The notes under the pieces were generated by a model. The model had not been told where the DNA came from. It worked only from the letters and a program-made list of their open reading frames with translations, and did no database searches. Of a stretch of 64,000 nucleotides of DNA, positions 39,975-48,600 are shown piece after piece; position 1 is the stretch's first letter; each line of letters begins with the position of its first letter. Source of the stretch: Deltaproteobacteria bacterium (GTDB taxonomy: Bacteria > CG2-30-53-67); the NCBI GenBank assembly GCA_013151235.1, contig JAADIO010000019.1, positions 1-64,000 on the forward strand, read 5' to 3'. Both the position numbers and the translations under genes were made by a program.

Positions 39975-40057
39975 CGGACCCTTCATCCGAGCTGGGAGTT
40001 ACGCTTTTATGATTTAATGTACCTCTATTTTGATGAATTTACAGGGGAGAAGGTCCG

Positions 40058-41155
40058 ATGAGAAAGCATGCTCTGGAAGAGATGACGAAGAGCTCCTTGA
40101 TGAAAATGGCCAGGGAAGTGAAGCTCTCCGGGCGTAGCAGGATGACGAAGGGAGAACTGGTCCAGGCACTCTCCCACAAGAACAAAGCCGGGAAAGGGGA
40201 GGAACGGGGTGTGAAACGCCGGGAAAAGAATATTTTAAAGGCGTCTACCTTGCGATCTGCACTAGAACACCGGCCGGTCCGGCGAAAGATGCATTTGTTG
40301 GAGAGTTGTCAGGAGGAGGTTGAGCGGGTCCGGTTTGAGCCTGGGATGGAGGAGAAATCATTTCCGGCGCCTCCTCCGGTTATCGAGGAACTTCCGGAAG
40401 GTTACGGGGATGACCGGATCGTTCTGATGGTGCGGGATCCCTACTGGATCTATGCTTACTGGGAGATCCAGGAAGGGACGATTGCCCAGGCCTTGCACAA
40501 GAATGGTCTGGCGGAACATGCCTACCGGCAGGTCGTGCGGGTCTACGCCGGCGACCAAGTCCATTTCAGCGATATTGATGTAGAAGGGTTGACGAATAAC
40601 TGGTATATCAACATGGGGCGTCCCGATACCGAATTCTTCGCGGATTTCGGAGTGATGGTTGGCGAACGGTTCCTGCGGCTGGTCCGGTCGAACTCCGTGC
40701 AGACGCCACGGGCCGGGATGTCGGACGTAGTGGATGAGCAGTGGGTGACCCTGAATGAAGAGGCGGAGGAGATGTACGCCTTGTCCGGTGGTTTCCGGAT
40801 CGGCAGGGGAGAAGGATCGGCAGGATTACAGGAGACGCAGGCCCGTCGGTTTGAAGCGGAACTTTCTTCCGGGGGCATCAGCAGCTTTTTCGGGAGCGGC
40901 CGTTTCCGTGAAATGCCCCGCAGGGGGTTCTGGTACCAACTGGATGCTGAACTGATCGTCTACGGGGCAACGGAACCGGACGCTTGGGTCACCCTGCAGG
41001 GAAAGCCGATCCGCCTCCGTCCGGACGGGACCTTTACGGCCCGCTTTGCCCTGCCGGATGGCCGACAGGTGATTCCCGTGACATTTGTTTCCGCCGACCG
41101 GGTGGATGAGGCCACGGTGACGCCCCGGGTTGAGCGGAAAACGGATCGGCAATAG
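40058..41155 (+). CDS. DUF4912-domain protein
   Basis: A 365-residue protein. The N-terminus (LEEMTKSSLMKMAREVKL, then MTKGELVQALSHK) looks like a SAP/Rho-N type helical module. The DUF4912 domain follows from about 120 to 320: LMVRDPYWIYAYWEI, FSDIDVEGLTNNWYINMG and GERFLRLVRSNSVQTPR, ending with YGATEPDAWVTLQGKPIRLR. Such genes commonly accompany GH57 enzymes, as here, 100 bases upstream of one. The function is unknown; carbohydrate binding is plausible. Confidence 0.85.
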   Translation: MRKHALEEMTKSSLMKMAREVKLSGRSRMTKGELVQALSHKNKAGKGEERGVKRREKNILKASTLRSALEHRPVRRKMHLLESCQEEVERVRFEPGMEEKSFPAPPPVIEELPEGYGDDRIVLMVRDPYWIYAYWEIQEGTIAQALHKNGLAEHAYRQVVRVYAGDQVHFSDIDVEGLTNNWYINMGRPDTEFFADFGVMVGERFLRLVRSNSVQTPRAGMSDVVDEQWVTLNEEAEEMYALSGGFRIGRGEGSAGLQETQARRFEAELSSGGISSFFGSGRFREMPRRGFWYQLDAELIVYGATEPDAWVTLQGKPIRLRPDGTFTARFALPDGRQVIPVTFVSADRVDEATVTPRVERKTDRQ

Positions 41156-41258
41156 ATAAACGGCCGCCGCTTCTTGCCTGCGGAGCGTTACTTCCAGACA
41201 GTTCCTTACCGGCCGGGAAATATGCAAAACATTTCCGTTCTGTTCTTATGAGGTTACG

Positions 41259-42842
41259 ATGTTTAAAGGTTATCTCTGCCTGATGTTGCATGCCCATCTT
41301 CCCTACGTCCGCCATCCGGAATATCGGGACTTTCTGGAAGAGGACTGGTTCTACGAGGCGATGACCGAGACCTACATCCCCCTGCTCCAGGTCTTTGAAG
41401 GTCTGGTCCGTGACGGGATCAATTTTCGGATTACGATGTCCCTCACTCCTACGCTTCTCTCCATGATGACCGACCCTCTCCTGCTGGAGCGATACCTTCG
41501 CGATCTTAATAAACGGATTGATCTTGCTGAACGGGAAGTGGAGCGGACCCGCTGGCTGCCGGAATTTCATTCCCTGGCCCAGATGTACTTTTTCCGTCTT
41601 CACAAGGTGCGGGACTGTTTCGAAGACCGCAATGGTTGCAATATCGTCCCGGCCTTCCAAAAACTTCAGGATTCAGGGGTCCTGGAAATCACCACCTGTG
41701 GGGCCACTCACGGATTTCTTCCCCTCATGGACGTACACCGACCGGCCGTGACCGCCCAAGTCCGGACGGCCTGTGAACATTACGAGAAGCTCCTGGGACG
41801 GCGTCCCCGGGGGATCTGGCTTCCTGAATGCGGTTTCACCCCGGCGCTGGACGAGGTACTCCGGGAAGAGGGGATTCGGTATTTCTTTACCGAAAGCCAC
41901 GGGATCCTCCATGCTTCCCCCCGCCCCAAGTTCGGTGTCTTTGCCCCGATCGTGACCCCTTCCGGCGTGGCCGCCTTCGGACGGGACATGGAATCGTCCA
42001 AGCAGGTCTGGAGTGCGGAAGAGGGATATCCGGGGGACTACGATTACCGGGAATTTTACCGGGATATCGGTTTTGACCTGGAATACGACTATATTCGCCC
42101 CTATCTCCATGAAGATGGGATCCGAATCAATACGGGGATCAAGTATTACCGGATCACCGGACCGGGTACCGGGAAGCTCCCTTACGATCCGCATCGGGCG
42201 ATGGAGAAGGCGGCGGAGCATGCCGCTAACTTCATGTTCAACAGGGAAAAACAGGCGGAGTTTCTTTACGGGAAGATGGGGCGGATGCCGATCCTCACGG
42301 CCCCCTATGATGCCGAACTTTTCGGTCACTGGTGGTATGAAGGGCCGGAATGGATCAACCTGCTGCTCCGGAAGGTTGTCCATGATCAGAAGGTCTTACG
42401 GTTGATCACCCCGTCGGAATATCTGAATGAGAATCCAACCCTTCAGGTCTCCATGCCGTCCATGTCAAGCTGGGGGCACAAGGGGTATGCCGAGGTCTGG
42501 CTGGAAGGGAGCAACGACTGGATCTACAGGCACCTTCACAAGGCGGCGGAGCGGATGACGGAGCTGGCCGACCGTTTCGAAGGTCAAAACGGTCTGACAC
42601 GTCGCGCCCTGAACCAGGCGGCCCGTGAACTCCTACTGGCCCAGAGTTCCGACTGGGCTTTCATTATGAAGACCGGAACGATGGTCGAGTATGCCGTGAA
42701 GCGGACCAAGGACCACCTCCTCCGGTTTACCCGTCTCTACGAGGAACTTCATGAAAACAGGATTGATGAGGGATTCCTCTCCATGATCGAAGAACGGGAC
42801 AATATCTTTCCGGATATCAACTTCGAAGTCTATAAATCGTAG
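41259..42842 (+). CDS. GH57-family 1,4-alpha-glucan branching enzyme-like protein
   Basis: A 527-residue cytoplasmic glycoside hydrolase family 57 protein. The opening HAHLPYVRHP (11-20), the nucleophile E190 in IWLPECGFTP and the acid/base D351 in APYDAELFGHWWYEG are those of the GH57 branching enzymes. A C-terminal helical region (about 400-527) follows as in that subgroup. It would introduce alpha-1,6 branches into glycogen or act on a related glucan. It is operonic with the DUF4912 gene and converges on the subtilase gene with 11 bases between stops. Confidence 0.92.
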   Translation: MFKGYLCLMLHAHLPYVRHPEYRDFLEEDWFYEAMTETYIPLLQVFEGLVRDGINFRITMSLTPTLLSMMTDPLLLERYLRDLNKRIDLAEREVERTRWLPEFHSLAQMYFFRLHKVRDCFEDRNGCNIVPAFQKLQDSGVLEITTCGATHGFLPLMDVHRPAVTAQVRTACEHYEKLLGRRPRGIWLPECGFTPALDEVLREEGIRYFFTESHGILHASPRPKFGVFAPIVTPSGVAAFGRDMESSKQVWSAEEGYPGDYDYREFYRDIGFDLEYDYIRPYLHEDGIRINTGIKYYRITGPGTGKLPYDPHRAMEKAAEHAANFMFNREKQAEFLYGKMGRMPILTAPYDAELFGHWWYEGPEWINLLLRKVVHDQKVLRLITPSEYLNENPTLQVSMPSMSSWGHKGYAEVWLEGSNDWIYRHLHKAAERMTELADRFEGQNGLTRRALNQAARELLLAQSSDWAFIMKTGTMVEYAVKRTKDHLLRFTRLYEELHENRIDEGFLSMIEERDNIFPDINFEVYKS

Positions 42843-42853
42843 CTGTTCAGCGT

Positions 42854-44866
42854 TTACTTCGTAATCCCCATTGCCTTCCGCATGATCAGCAGGGCATCGG
42901 ACAGATCAATCACTCCATCAGGGTTCCCCTGTGGGTAGATGTCGCCCCGTCCCAGGTCGAGGGCGGTGGGGGTGATCAGGCCCGATGCGATACGAAGGGC
43001 GATCATGGCATCGGCCGCATCGACGGTTCCGTCCGGGTTTCCGTGAGGGGCAATGTCTCCTATGATGGCTTGAGGAACGGACTGAGGATTGAGGGGATCG
43101 GAAAATCCGGTGACCTCCTCTCCGTCACTGAAGCTGTCGCCGTCGGTATCCCACTGGACCGGGTCGGTATTGTACGTCAGGACCTCTTCGCCATCCAGCA
43201 GACCATCACTGTCGGTATTCCGGACCAGCGGGTTTGCACCGTATTGAAGCTCCAGATCATGGATCAATCCGTCTCCATCGGCGTCGAGACTGATCCGTCC
43301 TGCACCGTATAGGTTGTCCTTTCCGCTGCTCCCCAGGTCGATTGTTTCACTCTCCAGCCGGTTCATGAGTTGACTCACTGTCAGTGTTGGGTCCTGCTCC
43401 AGAAGGAGGGCCGCCGCACCCGCCGTATGGGGGGAGGCCGCCGAGGTTCCATAAAATGTCCCGTAGATTGAGTTGGTAACCCCGTCTGTTGCAGTGACGT
43501 CCGGTTTGATCCGTCCGTCGTTGGTCGGCCCCCTGGAGCTGTACCCCCGGAGATTATCGGTGAGGTTGACGGCACCGGCCGCCAGGACGCCGGTGGCGTC
43601 GGCCGGCTGGGCAAGACTGTTCTCCCGGTTCCGGTACTCCAGGGAAGAAACATTGAGAAAAAAGACGGAGAGAGCATGGTCGGCATCACCGGTGGTTTTT
43701 TTCTTGATCACCAGATAATAGGTTGCCGATGCGGGAGCGGTATACACAAGGTTTTCATAGGGTTGACCGGCCCAGGTCGGTCCTTGGTTGTTCTGTGAGG
43801 AGGCCACGACCTGTGCCCCCGGATTCGTGTCCGGGTCGATATCATAGAGAAAGAGATCGTAATCGTCGTAGGTTGTGGGGTAGGCATCCCAGTCCATGAT
43901 GATTTGGAGGGTGACGCCGACATTGTCATGAAAACTTAAGGCCTCATCGTTGGGTGTAAATTCGTGCTTCCTGTCGTTGTCGGTGTCGGTCATTGTCCCC
44001 TGATAATGCATGTTGCCGTAATTTCCTGCGGCATTGACCCAGAGGATCCCGTGGTTGTAAGCGTCGTTGGCGATATCGCAGATTGGTCCCGTCCCGTCAT
44101 AAAAAGCAGCGCCGAACCAGGCGACGGAGTGATTGATCACCCGGATGCCGTGCGTGATGCAGTAATCTTTGGCGTTTCCGAGATCGACGTCGTTTCCGAT
44201 CTTCAGGAGATAAAGTTGTGCATCGGGGGCCATGTCGTGAATCACTTCGGCGACGGCCGTCCCGTGTTTTGTGGTCGCCTGTATGCCGCTCCCGGTATAA
44301 TCGACCGTCGTCACATTGGCGGGAACCTCACCTGCGTTTTGCGCCGTCGTCAGATTCTGGAAACCGAGATCGATGATTGCGACTTTTACGCCGGATCCGG
44401 TCACACCGATGGCATGGTGATCGGTGGCTCCCATGATGGATACTCCCTCACTTTCGGCAACCTCAAAGGGACGGTAGGGAAGGCGGATCTTTTCCAGGCC
44501 GGGCAGGGCGGTGGAGAGTTCCGGAATCCGGTCGAGGGGAAGTTTTACAACCAGACGGTTCCGATACCGGTGTCCCACGCTCCCGCCGAACTGCCGGATC
44601 AAGTTCCCGTTGATCCCGGTGCCTTGTTTGAACTCAAGGACGATTTCGATCCGGTCAGTTTCCAGAACGACTCTTCGTCCTTGAATCAGTTTCCGGACCC
44701 CGGGAAGTCCTTTCCGGACGAATGTATCCCGGATCGTTCTTATTTGTGAGCTGATCTTTGTCGGATGGACTTGTTTGCCGGCGGTAGCAGCGGGGACAAC
44801 CCCTGCAAAGAGCAGTAAAAAGGTTGGCAGGATAAAGCGGAACCATAAGAGGGCCTGTTGCCGCAT
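42854..44866 (-). CDS. Secreted subtilase (S8) with calcium repeats and dockerin-like domain
   Basis: A 670-residue exported protease. A signal peptide (about 1-30, ending VVPAATAG) and a propeptide-like region precede the S8 domain. Its triad is D166 (VAIIDLGFQ), H201 (TTKHGTAVAE) and S475 (YGTSAASPHTAG). After it come thrombospondin type 3-like Ca-binding repeats (DADGDGLIHD, NTDSDGLLDGE, DTDGDSFSDGE) and a C-terminal dockerin type I-like pair (GDIAPHGNPDGTVDAADAMI and its repeat). No cohesin gene is visible. I placed the start at ATG 44866, where the signal peptide begins. Confidence 0.88.
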   Translation of the reverse strand: MRQQALLWFRFILPTFLLLFAGVVPAATAGKQVHPTKISSQIRTIRDTFVRKGLPGVRKLIQGRRVVLETDRIEIVLEFKQGTGINGNLIRQFGGSVGHRYRNRLVVKLPLDRIPELSTALPGLEKIRLPYRPFEVAESEGVSIMGATDHHAIGVTGSGVKVAIIDLGFQNLTTAQNAGEVPANVTTVDYTGSGIQATTKHGTAVAEVIHDMAPDAQLYLLKIGNDVDLGNAKDYCITHGIRVINHSVAWFGAAFYDGTGPICDIANDAYNHGILWVNAAGNYGNMHYQGTMTDTDNDRKHEFTPNDEALSFHDNVGVTLQIIMDWDAYPTTYDDYDLFLYDIDPDTNPGAQVVASSQNNQGPTWAGQPYENLVYTAPASATYYLVIKKKTTGDADHALSVFFLNVSSLEYRNRENSLAQPADATGVLAAGAVNLTDNLRGYSSRGPTNDGRIKPDVTATDGVTNSIYGTFYGTSAASPHTAGAAALLLEQDPTLTVSQLMNRLESETIDLGSSGKDNLYGAGRISLDADGDGLIHDLELQYGANPLVRNTDSDGLLDGEEVLTYNTDPVQWDTDGDSFSDGEEVTGFSDPLNPQSVPQAIIGDIAPHGNPDGTVDAADAMIALRIASGLITPTALDLGRGDIYPQGNPDGVIDLSDALLIMRKAMGITK

Positions 44867-45064
44867 GATCTTCTCTTCATTATTTATAAGCAGCATGACG
44901 GAAGTACCCATTCTATGGAGAGCAATTTTCATGCCATGGAAGCGTGCCGAATAGGCTGCTTCAAGGAATCCGGAACTGTTTGATATTGTTTGATAATTTT
45001 GTGTGGGAAGTTTTTGTATCGGGATTCTTTTCACTGGGAGGAGGAAAAAATTTGCCTAATTTGG

Positions 45065-45097
45065 GAAAAAGATTTCCCTATATGGGAAATCTTTTTC
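45065..45097. terminator. Terminator of the chemosensory operon
   Basis: A perfect 14-base stem, GAAAAAGATTTCCC (45065-45078) with its complement (45084-45097), and a five-base loop. It lies in the 390-base gap (44867-45254) between the last chemosensory gene and the subtilase gene. The A/T runs in the arms allow termination on either strand. No gene is seen in the gap. Confidence 0.65.
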
Positions 45098-45254
45098 TCT
45101 TTGTTGTCCGATGGCATAATTGCGAGGGGCACCGCGGAAAATGCCGCTTTCCAGCGGATTCCCTCTCTCCGATGGTGGAAGCTTTTCCAGAGGAAGGGAT
45201 CATCTCTCCTCCCCGCGGTAGAGCAAACTCCGAAGGTATGAGAGCGCAACCGAA

Positions 45255-45626
45255 TTAGTTGATGTATTTCTTCACGACATTAAGCAGGGTGTGCGACTGG
45301 ATCGGCTTGGCGATATAGTCGTTGGCACCCAGGGCCAGTCCCCGGCGTTTGTCTTCTTCGGCCCCTTCGGTCGTAATGATGATGATCGGGATTTCCTGTT
45401 TTTTCTCATCGTTCCGGATGAGACTGACAAGTTTCAAGCCGTCCATGACCGGCATGTTGATATCCGTCAGGATCAGGTCGAATTCCTGGCCCGAAAGTTT
45501 TTTCCAACCATCCACTCCGTCACTGGCCTCGACCAGGTTGCAGTCTCCGATCCGTTTGAGGGAGAAGATAATCAGTTGCCGCATGGTGGGCGAATCTTCA
45601 ACAATCAGAATATTGTGTTTGGCCAT
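45255..45626 (-). CDS. CheY-like response regulator
   Basis: A 123-residue receiver domain without an output domain: LIVEDSPTMRQ, the phosphorylation site in DLILTDINMPVMDG, and KPIQ near the end. The ATG at 45626 has AGGAGA upstream; a longer frame adds an implausible Ser-rich start. It is the last gene of the chemosensory operon. It closely resembles the CheY at 62.3 kb, so the pathway has two competing acceptors. Confidence 0.9.
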   Translation of the reverse strand: MAKHNILIVEDSPTMRQLIIFSLKRIGDCNLVEASDGVDGWKKLSGQEFDLILTDINMPVMDGLKLVSLIRNDEKKQEIPIIIITTEGAEEDKRRGLALGANDYIAKPIQSHTLLNVVKKYIN

Positions 45627-45695
45627 TCCCTTTTCTCCTACATGATTGGAGGATGATGTGGTCAAAAAGGTCTCATAAACGGACCGTCCGGCTCT

Positions 45696-46544
45696 TTATG
45701 CCTGTGCCTGAGGTGTTTCGCTGAGCAGGCCCAGAAAGCCCTGAATGGTCGAAAGCTTTCGTTCCGACAATGAGTAGAGCTTTGCACTGTAGATCGCCGT
45801 GGCGGCATGTCCGGCCAGAAGGTTAAAAAGTTCAAAGTCGATATTTTTGAAAGACTCCTTTTGTGTCAGTAGCGTATAGATGACAAGGAGTCCGATTACA
45901 TCCTCTTTGATTTTCAGCGGGACACACGCGACGGGGTTGTTCAGGTCGATCCCCTCACGATTCAGATCTTCTGCAAAAAAACTCTCCCCCTGCGCGGCGA
46001 CTTCTCCAACCTTACCGTTTCCGATCTTGATGTTTGCGATCTCCTGTGGTTCGATCCCTTCCGCAGCCACGGTTACCATCTCGTTATGCTTCTCGTCGAG
46101 GAGCATGATGCCGAAGGTCTCGGCGCCGACGAGATTGATGACAATCTCCAGGATGATTCGCAGAACCTCTTTGTAGTCGAGGGTGGAGTGAAGCTGATGG
46201 GAGGCGATGTAGAGATTTGCCAGGTTATTGTTCTCCTCCTCCACTTCGAGATAGCGGTCGGCAAAGTCTTTGTTCTCCTGTTCCACCTCTTTATGTCGTT
46301 GCAGGAGACGTTCCTTGTCTTCTTTTAACGATTGTATTTTGGATTCCAGGTTCTGTAATTCCGCCTGCAGGTTGGGGTCCGTGGACCCGGTTTTGCCCGC
46401 TTCTTCCAATTGCAGGATCTTGAATCGGAGTTTTTCATTTTCCGCCATCAATTCCTTGGTGAACTCCGCACCTTTGTAGAAGATCTGCAGAAATTCTTCT
46501 CCTTTAACATTTTCCAGGTTGCTTCCGATTTTGTTCTCTTCCAT
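45696..46544 (-). CDS. Coiled-coil GAF-domain protein
   Basis: A 282-residue soluble protein. Residues about 28-115 form a long charged coiled coil rich in E, K and L heptads. A GAF domain follows (about 120-265: LVGAETFGIMLLDEKHNEMV, VACVPLKIKEDVIGLLVIY). The GAF fold binds small ligands, but none can be named. The coiled coil suggests dimerisation or docking to the MCP/CheA array. It lies between cheB and the terminal cheY. Confidence 0.85.
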   Translation of the reverse strand: MEENKIGSNLENVKGEEFLQIFYKGAEFTKELMAENEKLRFKILQLEEAGKTGSTDPNLQAELQNLESKIQSLKEDKERLLQRHKEVEQENKDFADRYLEVEEENNNLANLYIASHQLHSTLDYKEVLRIILEIVINLVGAETFGIMLLDEKHNEMVTVAAEGIEPQEIANIKIGNGKVGEVAAQGESFFAEDLNREGIDLNNPVACVPLKIKEDVIGLLVIYTLLTQKESFKNIDFELFNLLAGHAATAIYSAKLYSLSERKLSTIQGFLGLLSETPQAQA

Positions 46545-46664
46545 ACATCACTCCTTTCCGCAAAAGTCCGATCACGGAACGCGGACAAAAAGGATACGGA
46601 CTCTGTACAGGGTAACAAGTATATCATAACCCGAAACCCAATAATGATCAAGAAAATTCAATAG

Positions 46665-47744
46665 TTAGAGCGAACTTTCCATGCAGAGCGAAAGGATAGA
46701 TTCGCTGATTTGGTTCAAGGCCACCACGGAGTCCACGACCCCTTCCCGAATGGCTTCCGCCGGCATCCCGAAAATGACGGCTGTTTCCTCCGATTCGGCA
46801 ATGGTTCTTCCTTTTTGCTCCTTGATCGCACGCATCCCAATTTTTCCATCATCCCCCATTCCGGTCAGAAGTATACCGAGGGTTTTTTTGTGGAAGAGTT
46901 CGGCGGAAGACTGCATCAGGACGTCCACCGAGGGGATGTACTTGTCGAGAGGGCTGGGCGTATCGATCTGTACCCGTACGCCTTTTTTCCCCTTGACAAA
47001 GCGCATGTTCCGTCCCCCCGGAGCAATCAGTGCCCGTCCGGGACGGACGCGGTCTCCGTTTGCCGCTTCCTTGATTTCGAGAGCACAGAAGGCATTCAAG
47101 CGTTCTGCAAAGAGGCCTGTGAAACTGGCCGGCATATGTTGCACCACGACGATGGGGACCGGAAAGTTTCCTGGAAGATGGCTCAGAATCGACTGCAGAG
47201 CCGGCGGACCCCCCGTGGAAGCTCCGATAGCGACCAGGTCAAAGGGGGCGTCAACAGGCCTGGTCTCACATACCGGAATACGGGGGGACCTTCTGCGGAG
47301 GGTCTCGATCTGTTTCTTGACCTTTTCGATCCGGAGGTTCTTCAATCCCTCCACTTTTTCCACAAGAGGCCCCTCGATTTGTTCCAATTCGGTACTGATA
47401 TGATGTGTTGGCTTGACGATAAAATCAACGGCGCCGAGGTCGAGAGCCTTCAAAACATTTTCTTCGGTCCCCTCTGAACTGATGATGATGGTGGGGGTCG
47501 GGTGTTCCTGCATCAGCCAGCGGAGGAAGGTGAACCCGTCCATCTCCGGCATCTCCAGGTCGAGGGTAATCAGGTCGGGATTTATCTGCAGAGCCTGGGT
47601 GATTGCTTCTTTGCCGTTGAAGGCCGTTCCTGCAACTTTTACGCCGGGGATGGAGTTGAGGATGTCGGAGAGGAGCCGCCGCAGGTAGGCGGAATCGTCA
47701 ACGACCAGTGCCCGCAAGGGAGAATGTGCAGCGTGCTTTGCCAT
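46665..47744 (-). CDS. cheB: CheB, protein-glutamate methylesterase
   Basis: A 359-residue enzyme with a receiver domain (about 10-125: LVVDDSAYLRR, DLITLDLEMPEMDG) and a C-terminal methylesterase domain. The catalytic residues are visible: Ser in AIGASTGGP, His in VVVQHMPASFTG and Asp in GMGDDGKIG. It demethylates MCP glutamates for adaptation. cheR lies 13 bases upstream on the same strand, so both arms of adaptation are present. Confidence 0.95.
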   Translation of the reverse strand: MAKHAAHSPLRALVVDDSAYLRRLLSDILNSIPGVKVAGTAFNGKEAITQALQINPDLITLDLEMPEMDGFTFLRWLMQEHPTPTIIISSEGTEENVLKALDLGAVDFIVKPTHHISTELEQIEGPLVEKVEGLKNLRIEKVKKQIETLRRRSPRIPVCETRPVDAPFDLVAIGASTGGPPALQSILSHLPGNFPVPIVVVQHMPASFTGLFAERLNAFCALEIKEAANGDRVRPGRALIAPGGRNMRFVKGKKGVRVQIDTPSPLDKYIPSVDVLMQSSAELFHKKTLGILLTGMGDDGKIGMRAIKEQKGRTIAESEETAVIFGMPAEAIREGVVDSVVALNQISESILSLCMESSL

Positions 47745-47757
47745 GGCGTGCTTCCTT

Positions 47758-48600
47758 TCAGACGCGTTGGTAGACCATGTCGTTTTTTAAATGTTCCAGA
47801 CGGAAGGCGGTCGATAGGTTCATTAACGATTCGGAGTGTCCTAACAGAAGGTACCCCCCCGAGACCAGGTGATTCTCAAAATTATGGATTACTTTTTTTT
47901 TGCCTTCCCGATCAAAATAGATGATGACGTTTCTGCAGAAGATGATATCCATCTTCCCGACCAGACTGATCCGGTCGTCGTCGAAGAGGTTCAGGTAGCC
48001 GAAGTTCACCATGTTCCGAATGGAATCGTTGACCCGTTGACGCCCATCCACCTTGGTGAAATATTCTTCAAGGTAACGGGCATCGGTGGATCGAAAGGAG
48101 GATTTACCGTATTCTCCTTTTCGGGCGGATTGCAGGACGCGATGGCTGATGTCGCTGGCGAAGATCTCGATATCCCATCCATGAAAGAGACCGGACTGCC
48201 GGATCAGAATGCCGATGGTGTAGGGTTCTTCTCCGGTGGAACAGCCGGCGCTCCAGATCCGGATGGACCGTTTGTCTTCTTTCTCTTTCCGGGCTTTCAG
48301 GAGGGGCAGGATCTCCTCGGCAAAAGCCTTCAGTTGTAGCTCTTCCCGGAAGAAGTAGGTTTCATTGATGGTCAGGATGTCGATAACGGTATTGAGTTCC
48401 TGATCCCGATTCTTGTCGTAGATGAGAAAATGATAATACTCGTGGAAGTCCCGGAGTTGATGTTCCGCCAGACGCTGGGCCAGGCGTTTTTCCAGCACGT
48501 ACTTCGACCGGTCGTCGAAGGTGAGGCCGCAATAGTTATAAATCAGATCCCGCAACAACCGGAACGTGGTGTCGCGCATCTCGCAGGGGGGTTCGAACAT
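47758..48600 (-). CDS. cheR: CheR, MCP methyltransferase
   Basis: A 280-residue SAM-dependent methyltransferase with an N-terminal helical domain and the catalytic domain: INETYFFREEL, the SAM loop WSAGCSTGEEPYTI, DISHRVLQSARKGEY and FCRNVIIYFD. It methylates MCP glutamates. No TPR extension is present. Its ATG directly follows the TAA of the HEAT-repeat gene without a gap. Confidence 0.95.
   Translation of the reverse strand: MFEPPCEMRDTTFRLLRDLIYNYCGLTFDDRSKYVLEKRLAQRLAEHQLRDFHEYYHFLIYDKNRDQELNTVIDILTINETYFFREELQLKAFAEEILPLLKARKEKEDKRSIRIWSAGCSTGEEPYTIGILIRQSGLFHGWDIEIFASDISHRVLQSARKGEYGKSSFRSTDARYLEEYFTKVDGRQRVNDSIRNMVNFGYLNLFDDDRISLVGKMDIIFCRNVIIYFDREGKKKVIHNFENHLVSGGYLLLGHSESLMNLSTAFRLEHLKNDMVYQRV

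Noticed and set aside
42854-44866. Cellulosome component
   Set aside because: The subtilase ends in a dockerin-like pair, but no cohesin or scaffoldin gene is visible, and single dockerins are common in non-cellulosomal bacteria.
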